Below are positions 55,578 to 64,000 of a stretch of 64,000 nucleotides of DNA, piece after piece. Position 1 is the first letter of the stretch, and each line of letters opens with the position of its first letter. This stretch comes from Pseudoxanthomonas sp. 3HH-4 (GTDB lineage Bacteria; Pseudomonadota; Gammaproteobacteria; Xanthomonadales; Xanthomonadaceae): positions 1,150,983 to 1,214,982 of the forward strand of contig NZ_VFPB01000001.1 in the NCBI RefSeq assembly GCF_006716465.1, in the 5' to 3' direction. The translations under genes were made by a program, and so were the position numbers. The notes below the pieces were generated by a model. The model was not told where the DNA came from. It saw only the letters and a program-made list of their open reading frames with translations, and did not search any database.

Positions 55578-56960
55578 ATGAGTGAAACGGCATCGAGGGC
55601 GCTGCCGGTTCAGGACGCGCGGATCTACCCGCGCGGTGGCCTGGACGTGCTTTCCCGCGCCGAAGTGGCGCGCCTGCGTGACGCCTCCTCCGGCGGCATG
55701 CACGAACTGCTGCGCCGCTGCGCGCTGGCCGTGCTGACCAGTGGCAGCGCGTCCGACGATCCGCGCGCTGCGCGCGATCTGTATCCGGATTTCGACATCC
55801 AGGTACTGCAGCAGGATCGTGGCGTGCGCATCGACCTGATCAACGCGCCTTCGATGGCCTTCGTTGACGGCGAAATCATCCGCGGCGTGGCCGAACTGCT
55901 GTTCGCGGTGGTACGTGATCTGGCGTACACCGCCATCGAACTGGGCCCGGAGTACGCGACCGACCTGGAGTCTTCCGCGGGCATCACCAACGCGGTATTC
56001 GGCCTGCTGCGCAATGCGCGCATCCTGAAGCCAAGCGACCCCAACCTGGTGGTCTGCTGGGGTGGCCATTCGATCTCGCGCGACGAGTACCTCTACACCA
56101 AGCAGGTCGGCTACGAGCTGGGCCTGCGCGGGCTGGACATATGTACCGGCTGCGGCCCCGGCGCGATGAAGGGGCCGATGAAGGGCGCGACGATCGCGCA
56201 CGCGAAGCAGCGCCGCGCCAAGACCCGCTACATCGGCGTGACCGAGCCGGGCATCATCGCCGCTGAATCGCCCAACCCGATCGTCAACCACCTGGTCATC
56301 ATGCCGGACATCGAGAAGCGCCTGGAGGCGTTCGTCCGCATCGGCCACGGCATCATCGTGTTCCCGGGCGGCGTGGGTACGGCCGAAGAGATCCTGTACC
56401 TGCTCGGCATCCTGCTGCACCCGGACAACGCGCACCTGCCGTTCCCGCTGATCCTGACCGGCCCGACCATCGCCGCGCCGTACTTCGAGCAGATCGACCG
56501 CTTCATCCGCCTGACGTTGGGCGATGAGGCCGCCGAACGCTACGAAATCATCATCGGCGACCCCGTGGCCGTCGCGAAGAAGATGATCGCGGGCGTCCGG
56601 CGCGTGCGCGAGTACCGTATCGAGCACAAGGATTCGTTCTTCTTCAACTGGGCCATCGAGATTCCCGAGGACTACCAGCAGCCGTTCGTTCCGTCGCATG
56701 AAGCGATGGCGGCGCTGCAACTGCGGCCGGGACGCGCCGTGCACGACCTGGCCGCCGACCTCCGCCGCGCCTTCTCCGGCATCGTGGCCGGCAACGTGAA
56801 GGAAGATGGCATGCGCCGGATCGAAGAATTCGGCCCGTTCGAGATCCACGGCGACGCGGCGATGATGCAGGCACTGGATGCGCTGCTGCGGGCGTTCGTC
56901 GAACAGCGGCGGATGAAGATCGCCGGTGAGTACAAGCCCTGCTATCGCGTTGTGACCTGA
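55578..56960 (+). CDS. ppnN: Nucleotide 5'-monophosphate nucleosidase PpnN (LOG family)
   Basis: This 460-residue protein matches PpnN/YgdH, which hydrolyses the N-glycosidic bond of purine and pyrimidine nucleoside monophosphates and in E. coli is activated by (p)ppGpp. It has the LOG motif PGGVGTAEEILYLLG, CTGCGPGAMKGPMKGA, and flanking N- and C-terminal domains. The coding end overlaps the end of the convergent sensor-kinase gene by 19 bases. Confidence 0.92.
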   Translation: MSETASRALPVQDARIYPRGGLDVLSRAEVARLRDASSGGMHELLRRCALAVLTSGSASDDPRAARDLYPDFDIQVLQQDRGVRIDLINAPSMAFVDGEIIRGVAELLFAVVRDLAYTAIELGPEYATDLESSAGITNAVFGLLRNARILKPSDPNLVVCWGGHSISRDEYLYTKQVGYELGLRGLDICTGCGPGAMKGPMKGATIAHAKQRRAKTRYIGVTEPGIIAAESPNPIVNHLVIMPDIEKRLEAFVRIGHGIIVFPGGVGTAEEILYLLGILLHPDNAHLPFPLILTGPTIAAPYFEQIDRFIRLTLGDEAAERYEIIIGDPVAVAKKMIAGVRRVREYRIEHKDSFFFNWAIEIPEDYQQPFVPSHEAMAALQLRPGRAVHDLAADLRRAFSGIVAGNVKEDGMRRIEEFGPFEIHGDAAMMQALDALLRAFVEQRRMKIAGEYKPCYRVVT

Positions 56961-58009
56961 GGCCCGGGACTACCCGCGGCTGATGCGTCGTAAGGCATGC
57001 GGATGGTCGCCAGGTAACGGCCATCCGCTGTCTTGATGCTGACGCCGCCCAGGCCCTGGGTCAGGGCATGGATGCGCGCACGCACCGAGCTGAGTCCCAC
57101 CTGGTGGCCCGTCGCGACCCGCACGGAGTCGGAGGGCAGGGTGTTGGCCACCGATACCAGCAGCTCTGTTGGCCCTACCTCGACCCGGATGCTCACCTCT
57201 CCGCCGTCCGTGGAAGGCTCGATGCCATGCCGGATGGCGTTTTCCGCGAGCGGCTGGATCGACAGCGTCGGAACTCTGATATCGGGCAGCGTCTCGGGCA
57301 GCTCCCAGGTCAGGTGCAGGCGATCACCCAGCCGGAGATGTTCGATCTCCAGATAGCGGCGCGCGAGGGAAAGCTCCTCGGATAGGAGGATGGTGTCCCG
57401 TGTCGAAAGCGCGGCGCGGAACAGATCGGAAAGGTCCAGCAGCAGCCGTTCGGCCGTGTCTGGCTTTGCGTGCAGAAGCGAGATGCCGGTGTTGAGGGTG
57501 TTGAACAGGAAATGCGGCCGAATGCGGGCTTGCAGGGCCTGGAGCTTGGCGTGTTCGGCGTTGACCGCGAGTTGCCTTGCCCGCCACTGGGCCTGGAAGG
57601 CGCCCAGGCCAAGCAGACCGACGATCAGGGAGATCGCCGTGATCTGAAGCGAAAAGCGCATCCAGCCTTCGTCTGGCGCCAGCGCGAGCCCTCGCATCGC
57701 CAGCCAGCCGGCTCCCAGCACGAACCATGTACTCAGCAGTAGCGCACCGAGTCCGATCTGGGCCACCACGGGTGGCCGCATCCCGGCGAGTCTGTGGCGA
57801 AGCACATACAGCAGGCCCAACGACGCGAGCGCGACCCACTGGATGACGAGCGACGCCACGCCGAAATAGGTCAGGCGGTCCGCCTCCAGCCCCGGTGCCA
57901 CCGCCAGCACCGCCGCCAACGTCTCTCCAGTCAACAGAATCCAGATCAGCGTCCTGGCCTGCCACAGGGTGTCGAGGGGACTGAGGAGGGTGGGGGAACG
58001 GGGCGGCAT
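56942..58009 (-). CDS. LytS/AlgZ (FimS)-type sensor histidine kinase
   Basis: This 355-residue protein has four N-terminal membrane spans (about residues 20-38, 47-70, 82-103 and 119-140) and a His_kinase/HATPase core. The phosphoacceptor region is ARIRPHFLFNTLNT with H166, the N-box is AENAIRHGIEP with N257, and the G-box region is GHQVGLSSVRARI. This type lacks a PAS or HAMP domain. I use ATG 58009; ATG 58042 and 58108 also exist in frame. No response-regulator gene is next to it. It diverges from the minor-pilin operon, as would fit a FimS-like role. Confidence 0.85.
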   Translation of the reverse strand: MPPRSPTLLSPLDTLWQARTLIWILLTGETLAAVLAVAPGLEADRLTYFGVASLVIQWVALASLGLLYVLRHRLAGMRPPVVAQIGLGALLLSTWFVLGAGWLAMRGLALAPDEGWMRFSLQITAISLIVGLLGLGAFQAQWRARQLAVNAEHAKLQALQARIRPHFLFNTLNTGISLLHAKPDTAERLLLDLSDLFRAALSTRDTILLSEELSLARRYLEIEHLRLGDRLHLTWELPETLPDIRVPTLSIQPLAENAIRHGIEPSTDGGEVSIRVEVGPTELLVSVANTLPSDSVRVATGHQVGLSSVRARIHALTQGLGGVSIKTADGRYLATIRMPYDASAAGSPGPQVTTR

Positions 58010-58172
58010 TGGCTCGCTCGGGCGGCGGTGTGTCCGGCCCATGATGCCGCAAGGTACCGTGCGGTTCGCGCATCCCTTGCCTTTCGGGACCCGGATTCCG
58101 CCGTTCATTCTGGAAACGCTGGTGTGGGCAGGGGCGCGCGGGCTAGCTTGGCCCGACTACAAGGGGAGTGAT

Positions 58173-58724
58173 ATGCCTGTCCCGTGTCCATCCGACCGCA
58201 GTCGGTGCAAGCCTTGCGCGCCCCGGCGCATGCGGGGCTTCACCCTGATAGAGCTCATGGTCACCATCGCGGTGGTCGCCCTGCTCGCGGCCGTGGCAGC
58301 TCCGGCCATGGTGACGCTGATGAACTCCAACCGGCTCAGCAGTACGGCGGGAGAGCTGACGGCCGCGCTGCAACTCGCGCGTGCCGAGGCCGTCCGGCGC
58401 AGCGCGCCGGTGACCGTGTGTGGCAGCGCCGACGGCCTTGCCTGCACCAATGGCGCGAACTGGGCTAATTGGATCATCGCGGGACAGAACAACCAGGACG
58501 CAGCCATTGAAGTCGTGCGCAGCGGGACGCTGCCGAATGGGTTGCAGATCAGCGGGCCTGCCGCGGGGATCCGCTTCAACTCCGCCGGCCTCATCGCCGC
58601 GCAGCAGAACCTGACGGTGTGCATCCCCACCGACGAGCCTGCAGACAATCAGCGCGTCATCACGGTGCTTGTCAGCGGCGCAGTGCTGGGAGGACGGAAC
58701 AATGGTGGAGGTGCATGTCCATGA
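58173..58724 (+). CDS. fimT: GspH/FimT-type minor pilin
   Basis: This 183-residue type IV pseudopilin has a basic leader of about 21 residues, the prepilin cleavage site RMRG/FTLIELMV with Glu at position 5 of the mature protein, a hydrophobic N-terminal helix, and a GspH/FimU domain with paired cysteines. AGGGGAG at 58162-58168 precedes the ATG at 58173. It is first in a five-gene minor-pilin unit. Its stop overlaps pilV. It could equally be called FimU. Confidence 0.9.
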   Translation: MPVPCPSDRSRCKPCAPRRMRGFTLIELMVTIAVVALLAAVAAPAMVTLMNSNRLSSTAGELTAALQLARAEAVRRSAPVTVCGSADGLACTNGANWANWIIAGQNNQDAAIEVVRSGTLPNGLQISGPAAGIRFNSAGLIAAQQNLTVCIPTDEPADNQRVITVLVSGAVLGGRNNGGGACP

Positions 58725-59209
58725 AGCGTGGTGATTCCTGCAAAGCTGACCGACGCCTGCGCGCGCCACGTGGCGCGCGGCGTAACGCGCGCGGCGTGAG
58801 CCTGATCGAGGTGCTGGTATCCGTGGTGGTCCTCAGCATCGGGCTGCTGGGCGTCGCGGCCATGCAATCCATCGCGTTGCGCGGTGGCCAGAGTTCGTTT
58901 GAAAGCAGCCAGGCCGTTATCCAGACCTCGGCGATCCTGGAAGCCATGCGGGCCAACCGGATCAACGCCGCAGCCTATAACACGGCCGGCATGGTCTGTG
59001 CGGCGCCGGGCGGCGGCAGCCTCGCGCAGGAGGATGTAGGTGACTGGATCACCTCGATGAAGACAACCATCGGTGCGGACGCCGATGATCCTACGGTCTG
59101 TGGCCAGATCACGGGTTGCCCTGCGGCCTGTGTCATCACCGTGCAGTGGGACGACTCGCGCGCTGGCGGCGAGAATACGCGGCAGGTTGTGACGAGGACT
59201 ACGATATGA
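58721..59209 (+). CDS. pilV: Type IV pilus modification/minor pilin PilV
   Basis: This 162-residue pseudopilin has a long basic leader (about 27 residues), then RGVSLIEVLVSVVVLSIGLLG with Glu5. Its C-terminal half carries four cysteines. ATG 58721 is nine bases after GGAGG and overlaps the fimT TGA; an ATG at 58715 is too close to the ribosome site. PilV sits at the pilus tip complex with PilW, PilX and PilY1. Its TGA overlaps pilW. Confidence 0.92.
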   Translation: MKRGDSCKADRRLRAPRGARRNARGVSLIEVLVSVVVLSIGLLGVAAMQSIALRGGQSSFESSQAVIQTSAILEAMRANRINAAAYNTAGMVCAAPGGGSLAQEDVGDWITSMKTTIGADADDPTVCGQITGCPAACVITVQWDDSRAGGENTRQVVTRTTI

Positions 59210-60072
59210 AGCCGGTTCTCGACAGGATGGGGGCAGTGCGGCAACGGGAAGCGGGCTTCAGTCTCATCGAACTGATGGTGGCCATGGTGCTGGGTCTGCT
59301 GGTGGCAGGTGCTGCGCTGGCTATCCTGCAGTCCAACCAGACGACCTATCGCTCCAACGAGGGCCTCAACCGCATCCAGGAGAACGCCCGCATCGCCTTC
59401 GAACTGATGTCGCGCGACATCCGCGCAGCCGGGGGTACCGCGTGCTCGAATTTCTCCGTCGTCGAAGGCGGCAGCGCCGAAGCGAACAGCTTCCGCGACG
59501 CGCCGGTCGCAGGCAGCGCCACGGAGCTCGAAGTGATGTCGGGCGACGACACCGCGTACCGGGTGCTGGCGTCCACCAGCACCTCCGTCAGCCTGGATCC
59601 GGATGAACTGGATGCGGCTGACGAGGCCTTCGATGTCGACGACATCCTGCTGCTGTGCAATGCGCGCAAGACCCACCTGGTGCGCGCCGACAGCGTGGCG
59701 GGAATGACGGTTGGGTTCGCGGCCCTGCCCGACAATTACAACCCCAGCGAAGACGAGTTCGCGCCGCCGGCCGCCGTGGTGCTGTCGCGCATGCGTGATG
59801 TCCACTGGTTCGTTGCCGCCAATCCCCGCGGAGGCAGCTCTCTTTTCGTGAGCCGTTCCGACGGCCCAGCAGAAGAGGTGGCCGAAGGCATCCAGGACCT
59901 CGCCTTCGAGTACCTGGAATCCGGTGCGAATGCCTACACCGACGCGCCCGGCAACTGGGTGGATGTGGTGGCCGTGCGCGTCACCATGACGCTCACGGGG
60001 CAGGACGTGGAGGGCAGGGCACTTACGCGTCAGTCGTCGAATGTCGTCAGCCTGAGAGGGCGTACCCTATGA
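59206..60072 (+). CDS. pilW: Type IV pilus minor pilin PilW
   Basis: This 288-residue minor pilin has the prepilin motif EAGFSLIELMVAMVLGLLVAG, with Glu5, and the PilW-type region RIQENARIAFELMSRDIRAAGG. It starts in an ATGA overlap with pilV and ends in an ATGA overlap with pilX. Confidence 0.93.
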   Translation: MKPVLDRMGAVRQREAGFSLIELMVAMVLGLLVAGAALAILQSNQTTYRSNEGLNRIQENARIAFELMSRDIRAAGGTACSNFSVVEGGSAEANSFRDAPVAGSATELEVMSGDDTAYRVLASTSTSVSLDPDELDAADEAFDVDDILLLCNARKTHLVRADSVAGMTVGFAALPDNYNPSEDEFAPPAAVVLSRMRDVHWFVAANPRGGSSLFVSRSDGPAEEVAEGIQDLAFEYLESGANAYTDAPGNWVDVVAVRVTMTLTGQDVEGRALTRQSSNVVSLRGRTL

Positions 60073-60614
60073 GTTCCGTGAGCCGAATCCCGACGGTGTC
60101 CGCGGCGCGGGATCAACAGGGTGTCGCCCTGATCGTCGTGCTGATCCTGCTGATCGTGATGTCGATCCTGGGCATCGTGATCATGCGCAGTTCGGCCATG
60201 CAGGAACGGATGAGCGCCAATCTGCGCGACCGCAGCCTCGGTTTCCAGGCGGCCGAAGGGGCGCTCCGCTTTGCGCAGGATCAGGTGCTGGGAGCGGGCA
60301 ACTGGGATACACAGATCCCCACCCCCGCTGACTGCGCCAACGACGGTATCTGTCCCACGGGGTCGGATCCGGTCTGGGTGGAGGTGCTTCCCGGGACGTA
60401 CGACGAAGATCGGCTTGCCGGTGCGGTCCCCGAGTACTGGATCGAGTATCTCGGTGTGGGCCCGGGTTACAAGGGCGCCTGCGACACCCTTCCGCCGTCG
60501 GTCGATTGTCAAAGTCCGATGTATCGCGTCACTGCCCGCAGCCGAGGTGTAGGCCGTGCGGATGTGGTGGTCCAAGCCAATATCGTAAGCCGCATCCCGG
60601 AACCGGGGACCTGA
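60069..60614 (+). CDS. pilX: Type IV pilus minor pilin PilX
   Basis: This 181-residue protein has a PilX N-terminal segment, QQGVALIVVLILLIVMSILG, without Glu at position 5, as is common in PilX. The AAEGALRFAQ stretch follows. Several cysteines lie in the C-terminal half. It is coupled to pilW by ATGA and precedes pilY1 by three bases. Confidence 0.92.
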   Translation: MSSVSRIPTVSAARDQQGVALIVVLILLIVMSILGIVIMRSSAMQERMSANLRDRSLGFQAAEGALRFAQDQVLGAGNWDTQIPTPADCANDGICPTGSDPVWVEVLPGTYDEDRLAGAVPEYWIEYLGVGPGYKGACDTLPPSVDCQSPMYRVTARSRGVGRADVVVQANIVSRIPEPGT

Positions 60615-60617
60615 GCC

Positions 60618-63600
60618 ATGAAGAACATTCGAATCAAGAAGTCGTCCGGCGCCACGCGCCAATGGTGGGCGGCTCCGGCGGCTTTCATCGCAACCCTTCT
60701 GGCGCTGCCGGTCAATGCCGGCATCGCGATCCCGGAGGATCCGCTGACCACGGCCAGCCGTGTGGCGCCGAACGTCCTCTTCATCCTCGACGACTCGGGG
60801 TCGATGGCGTTCACGAGCATGCCGGAAAACCCGCCGAGCACGGGCACACCGAACGTGGCCAGTCGCGCTTACACACGGAATACGCTGTACTACAACCCGA
60901 CGGTGACCTATCTGCCGTGGATGAGGGCGGACGGCACGCGCATGACGGGCGGCACCAGCTTCACGGCTGCGTACGGCAGTTTCAATCTGGTGGGCGGCGG
61001 CACCATCAATCTTGGCGATGCCTCCAGTTGCCGTCGATACAACTACAACAGCAATGCCACCACGGATGAGTTGAGTAGCGGTGGCAGCCAGGTGTGCGGT
61101 GGCGATCAGGTGTTCTATGCCCCCAAGGACACGTCGCGCACGGATGCCGCCTATCTTGATGTGGGCATCAACTACTATCGGTATCACGTTACGGGCGGAG
61201 ACGTCATTCGCTCGGAATACGGCAATGTTGTCCGGTCCAACCAGCAGAACGTTGCCATCAATGGGGCTACGCCGTATTCCGCTACGCTGGGCAACAACAC
61301 TGCGGTGGATCATACGCTGGCCACGGTGACGGCAAATGTGGTGCTCGAGGTCACCGTCCAGAACACGGAAACGGGCAACAACACGCGGAATCTGACTTAC
61401 TGGGTCTACAGTCCCGGTGGCGTGCAGGTATGCACCGGCACGGTGGGCAAGGGCAACAATGCGCTGTGTACCGTCAATCCGACCGCGTCGGGCCAGTACC
61501 GCGTGCGGGTGCAACGTAACAACGACCGCAGCACGGCCTACCGGCTCAGCGCGATCCGTTACACCACCAACAGTTGCGATGGCGCCACCAGCGGTTCGGG
61601 CTGGATCAACTGCCAGTCGAACACGACGCCAACGGGGCGTACGGTCACGGCTGAGCACACCAACTACGCCACCTGGTTTTCCTATCACCGGAGCCGCATG
61701 AAGGCTGCGAAGGCGGGTGCCAGCGAGGCGTTCTCTTCCCTGGACAGCAAGGTGCGCGCCGGCTTCAGGACCATCTGGGACCGGAGCGGAAGCCGCTTCG
61801 ACATTCCCGTCAATGACGGCAACGATGGTCGGTTTGTCGACAGCACCGGGGACGTGGTGACCACCTCGCGTTCGACGTGGTACAGCCGCTTGCAGAACGT
61901 CATCGGCTACAACGGTACGCCCCTGCATGGCGCCTTGGACGGCGCGGGCCAGTACTTCAGCAGCAACTCGCAGTCGGGCCCCTATGGGCCGCAATCCGGC
62001 GTGAACCAGTATTCCTGCCGCCAGAACTTCGCCATCCTGACGACCGACGGCTACTGGAACAATGTCGACATCGATGCCGGAAACCAGGACAACGATGCCG
62101 GCGCTGCAATTACCGGTCCGAACAATCAGAGCTTCCAGTACTCGCCTGGTGCGCCGTACCAGGATGGCTATTCGAACACCCTGGCCGACGTGGCGATGAG
62201 GTACTGGAAGACTGACCTGCGAACAGAGTCGCACATGACCAACAACGTGCCGCCCACCGCCGCAAACCCGGCGTTCTGGCAGCACATGGTCACGTTCGGC
62301 ATTTCCATTGGCCTCAGTGGACGCAAGGGCTGGTCGAGTGTGGCCGCAGTGCCCGCGAATGCGACTTGGAATGATCCGACGGATACGGAAGATGCCGATC
62401 GCATCGACGATCTGTTGCATGCTGCCGTGAACGGGCGGGGCACGTTTGTCTCGGCGTCGAATCCGTCCGAGTTCACCATGGGCCTCGGTGAGGCTCTGGC
62501 CGCGATCGCCCAGCGCACGAGTTCCTTCTCCAACGTTGCGTCCAACTCGGTGTCGCTGGATACCGGTTCGCAGGTGTTCAATGCGAGCTATGTCTCCGGC
62601 GTATGGACCGGCCAGCTGACGGCGCGCCCGGTGACCACCAGCGGTGTATCCAGCACGATCAGCTGGACCTCTTCCATCCCCGCCTGGTCCACGCGCAAGG
62701 TGTTCACGAGCACGGGCACGGCCGGCACGGCATTCCCCAGTGGCACCCAGTCGGCGCTGCTTGCCCGCACCGGTGGCCCGGTCAACTATCCGGTGACCGG
62801 TGCGGACAACGCCAACTACATCAAGGGCGACGCGACGCGGGAAGAACGCAATGGCGGGCTGTTGCGCAACCGCACGTCCGTCCTTGGCGACATCGTCGGC
62901 TCGTCGCCAGCCTACGTGAAGGACACCAACACGCTGTACGTGGGCGCCAACGACGGCATGCTGCATGCCTTCGACGCACGCACGGGCGTCGAGCAGTTCG
63001 CCTATGTGCCGCGCATCGTGAACATGGGCAACCTGTCGACCCTCAGTCGCGGCGACTACACCCACAAGTTCTTCGTGGACGGCCCCATCAGCGTCACCAG
63101 CCGCTCATTGACGCCTGGCAGGAATATCCTGGTCGGCACGCTGGGCAAGGGTGGCAAAGGCGTTTACGCACTCGACGTGTCAGCGCCGGCGGACGCCACG
63201 GCCGCCAGCATCCACAAGTGGGAACTCGCGGAGACGCCGGAGTCCAACATGGGGCTGGTGTTGGGCAAGCCGATTCTTGCCCGGGTGCAGGGCGGCAGCA
63301 CTGCGGCCATCATCGGCAATGGCATAAACAGCACCAACGAGCGTGCGGTGCTGGTGGTGCTCAATGCCGAAACGGGCGCCGTGATTCGGGAGATCGACAC
63401 GGGCGTCGGCTCGGCGCTCGCGCCGAATGGCCTCTTCGCGCCCACCGGTGTGTACGGTGCAGATGGCAGGACGCTGGCCTATGTCTACGCGGGTGACATG
63501 CTCGGTAACGTATGGAAGTTCAACCTGAGCGACAGTACGCCCGGCTCGTGGAGCGTGACTCGCCTGTTCAGTGCCCAGGATCCGGATGGCAACGCCCAAC

Positions 63601-64000
63601 CGATCACCGCTGGCGTTGCTATTGCAACGAACCCCAGGACCAACAAGCGCTGGGTATTCTTCGGGACGGGTCGTTATCTCACGGCCAGTGACGCGGACTC
63701 GACCAGCACGTCTGTGCAGAGCATGTATGGGGTGATGGATGAGGATGCGGCATACAACCGATCCAGCCTGACCCAGCGCACCATCGCCGTGACGGGCGAC
63801 ACCGTCAACGGCTATCCCGTACGCGCGTTCGAAGAGAGGACAGGCTTGCCTGCGACGTCCAAGGGCTGGTTCATCGATCTGCCGGTGGCAGGCGAGCGCA
63901 TCGTGCAGGACGCCCAGGTGGTCTCGACGTTCCTGGTCACCGCCAGCATGGTGCCGACAGGCAACGCGTGCGATGCGGACGGCACCGGCTTCATCAATGC
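60618..64000 (+). CDS. pilY1: PilY1-type pilus tip adhesin, 3' end outside window
   Basis: The frame is open from ATG 60618 to the window edge, 1,127 codons. After a signal-like N-terminus (to about residue 34) comes a von Willebrand A-like domain with the metal motif FILDDSGSM at about residues 55-63, NGTPLHGALDGAG and FAILTTDGYW. The C-terminal half is the PilY1 beta-propeller (VGANDGMLHAFDARTG from about residue 774). A beta-rich segment at about residues 225-320 looks like a separate inserted domain. PilY1 sits at the pilus tip and controls extension, adhesion and surface sensing. Confidence 0.94.
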   Translation, partial: MKNIRIKKSSGATRQWWAAPAAFIATLLALPVNAGIAIPEDPLTTASRVAPNVLFILDDSGSMAFTSMPENPPSTGTPNVASRAYTRNTLYYNPTVTYLPWMRADGTRMTGGTSFTAAYGSFNLVGGGTINLGDASSCRRYNYNSNATTDELSSGGSQVCGGDQVFYAPKDTSRTDAAYLDVGINYYRYHVTGGDVIRSEYGNVVRSNQQNVAINGATPYSATLGNNTAVDHTLATVTANVVLEVTVQNTETGNNTRNLTYWVYSPGGVQVCTGTVGKGNNALCTVNPTASGQYRVRVQRNNDRSTAYRLSAIRYTTNSCDGATSGSGWINCQSNTTPTGRTVTAEHTNYATWFSYHRSRMKAAKAGASEAFSSLDSKVRAGFRTIWDRSGSRFDIPVNDGNDGRFVDSTGDVVTTSRSTWYSRLQNVIGYNGTPLHGALDGAGQYFSSNSQSGPYGPQSGVNQYSCRQNFAILTTDGYWNNVDIDAGNQDNDAGAAITGPNNQSFQYSPGAPYQDGYSNTLADVAMRYWKTDLRTESHMTNNVPPTAANPAFWQHMVTFGISIGLSGRKGWSSVAAVPANATWNDPTDTEDADRIDDLLHAAVNGRGTFVSASNPSEFTMGLGEALAAIAQRTSSFSNVASNSVSLDTGSQVFNASYVSGVWTGQLTARPVTTSGVSSTISWTSSIPAWSTRKVFTSTGTAGTAFPSGTQSALLARTGGPVNYPVTGADNANYIKGDATREERNGGLLRNRTSVLGDIVGSSPAYVKDTNTLYVGANDGMLHAFDARTGVEQFAYVPRIVNMGNLSTLSRGDYTHKFFVDGPISVTSRSLTPGRNILVGTLGKGGKGVYALDVSAPADATAASIHKWELAETPESNMGLVLGKPILARVQGGSTAAIIGNGINSTNERAVLVVLNAETGAVIREIDTGVGSALAPNGLFAPTGVYGADGRTLAYVYAGDMLGNVWKFNLSDSTPGSWSVTRLFSAQDPDGNAQPITAGVAIATNPRTNKRWVFFGTGRYLTASDADSTSTSVQSMYGVMDEDAAYNRSSLTQRTIAVTGDTVNGYPVRAFEERTGLPATSKGWFIDLPVAGERIVQDAQVVSTFLVTASMVPTGNACDADGTGFIN

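Noticed and set aside
58010..58172. A sigma-54 promoter for the minor-pilin operon
   Set aside because: I looked for the TGGCAC-N5-TTGC pattern in the gap and found no good match; only loose GG/GC spacing occurs.
60030..63065. A 1,011-codon open frame on the minus strand opposite pilY1
   Set aside because: It mirrors the strong third-position GC bias of pilW, pilX and pilY1, starts without a ribosome site and has low-complexity Arg/His/Ala-rich sequence with no domain. The plus-strand genes carry clear motifs.
1..64000. Mobile elements, CRISPR arrays, or RNA genes
   Set aside because: No transposase, integrase, phage gene, regular short repeat array, tRNA cloverleaf or rRNA segment was recognised on either strand.

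Overview
This 64 kb window is a GC-rich chromosomal segment from a gammaproteobacterium, most likely a member of the Xanthomonadaceae (Pseudoxanthomonas, Lysobacter, Stenotrophomonas or a relative). The evidence is the fused aspartokinase/diaminopimelate decarboxylase, the MurL/MurD2 route to D-glutamate in peptidoglycan, the rmlBACD order, petABC followed by sspAB, an Oar-like TonB-dependent receptor, and GTAG-headed palindromic intergenic repeats of a kind common in xanthomonads. I see no rRNA, tRNA, CRISPR array, insertion sequence, prophage or plasmid function. The segment reads as core chromosome with a few wedged-in accessory genes.

Layout. 1-3.1 kb: the 3' part of a YtcJ-type amidohydrolase, then two tandem PhzF-family genes on the minus strand. 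3.2-9.1 kb: a cell-wall and lysine block made of fused lysC-lysA, a small overlapping membrane protein, murL and murD2. 9.1-11.6 kb: a secreted dienelactone hydrolase, ispB and ssb. 11.6-15.0 kb: rmlBACD for dTDP-L-rhamnose. 15.1-27.1 kb: a peptide-use region with two secreted S9 peptidases around divergent POT and OPT transporters, a DUF819 membrane protein, and cstA with its small partner. 27.2-34.8 kb: corA, a GH97 glycosidase, and the ybeZ-ybeY-corC cluster on the minus strand, with a DUF4105/Lnb-type membrane protein in the place where lnt is found in E. coli. 35.2-39.5 kb: a plus-strand TetR-HlyD-ABC exporter operon and a SnoaL-like gene, lying between ybeZ and miaB. 39.5-42.1 kb: miaB and a secreted lytic transglycosylase. 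42.2-46.2 kb: the cytochrome bc1 complex (petABC), then sspA and sspB. 46.2-51.9 kb: DUF3301, nadC, a Trm112-like gene, purEK, sodB, grxD, an SDR enzyme and MarC. 52.1-57.0 kb: a large Oar-like TonB receptor and ppnN. 56.9-64 kb: a LytS/AlgZ-type sensor kinase divergent from the minor-pilin operon fimT-pilV-pilW-pilX-pilY1, which runs off the window.

How the genes work together. Aspartokinase supplies carbon toward meso-DAP, and MurD2/MurL build and epimerise the L-glutamate residue, so one block feeds residues 2 and 3 of the peptidoglycan stem peptide. The secreted peptidases and the POT, OPT and CstA permeases form a plausible peptide-scavenging set. The sensor kinase beside the minor pilins recalls FimS/AlgR control of the fimU-pilVWXY1 operon in Pseudomonas. 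Many operons use ATGA or GTGA stop-start overlaps (hypothetical-murL, rmlA-C-D, purE-K, grxD-SDR-marC, fimT through pilX), which implies translational coupling.

All functions are inferred by reading the sequence. No database search or structure prediction was run. Start sites were chosen from visible Shine-Dalgarno sequences, signal peptides and family N-termini.
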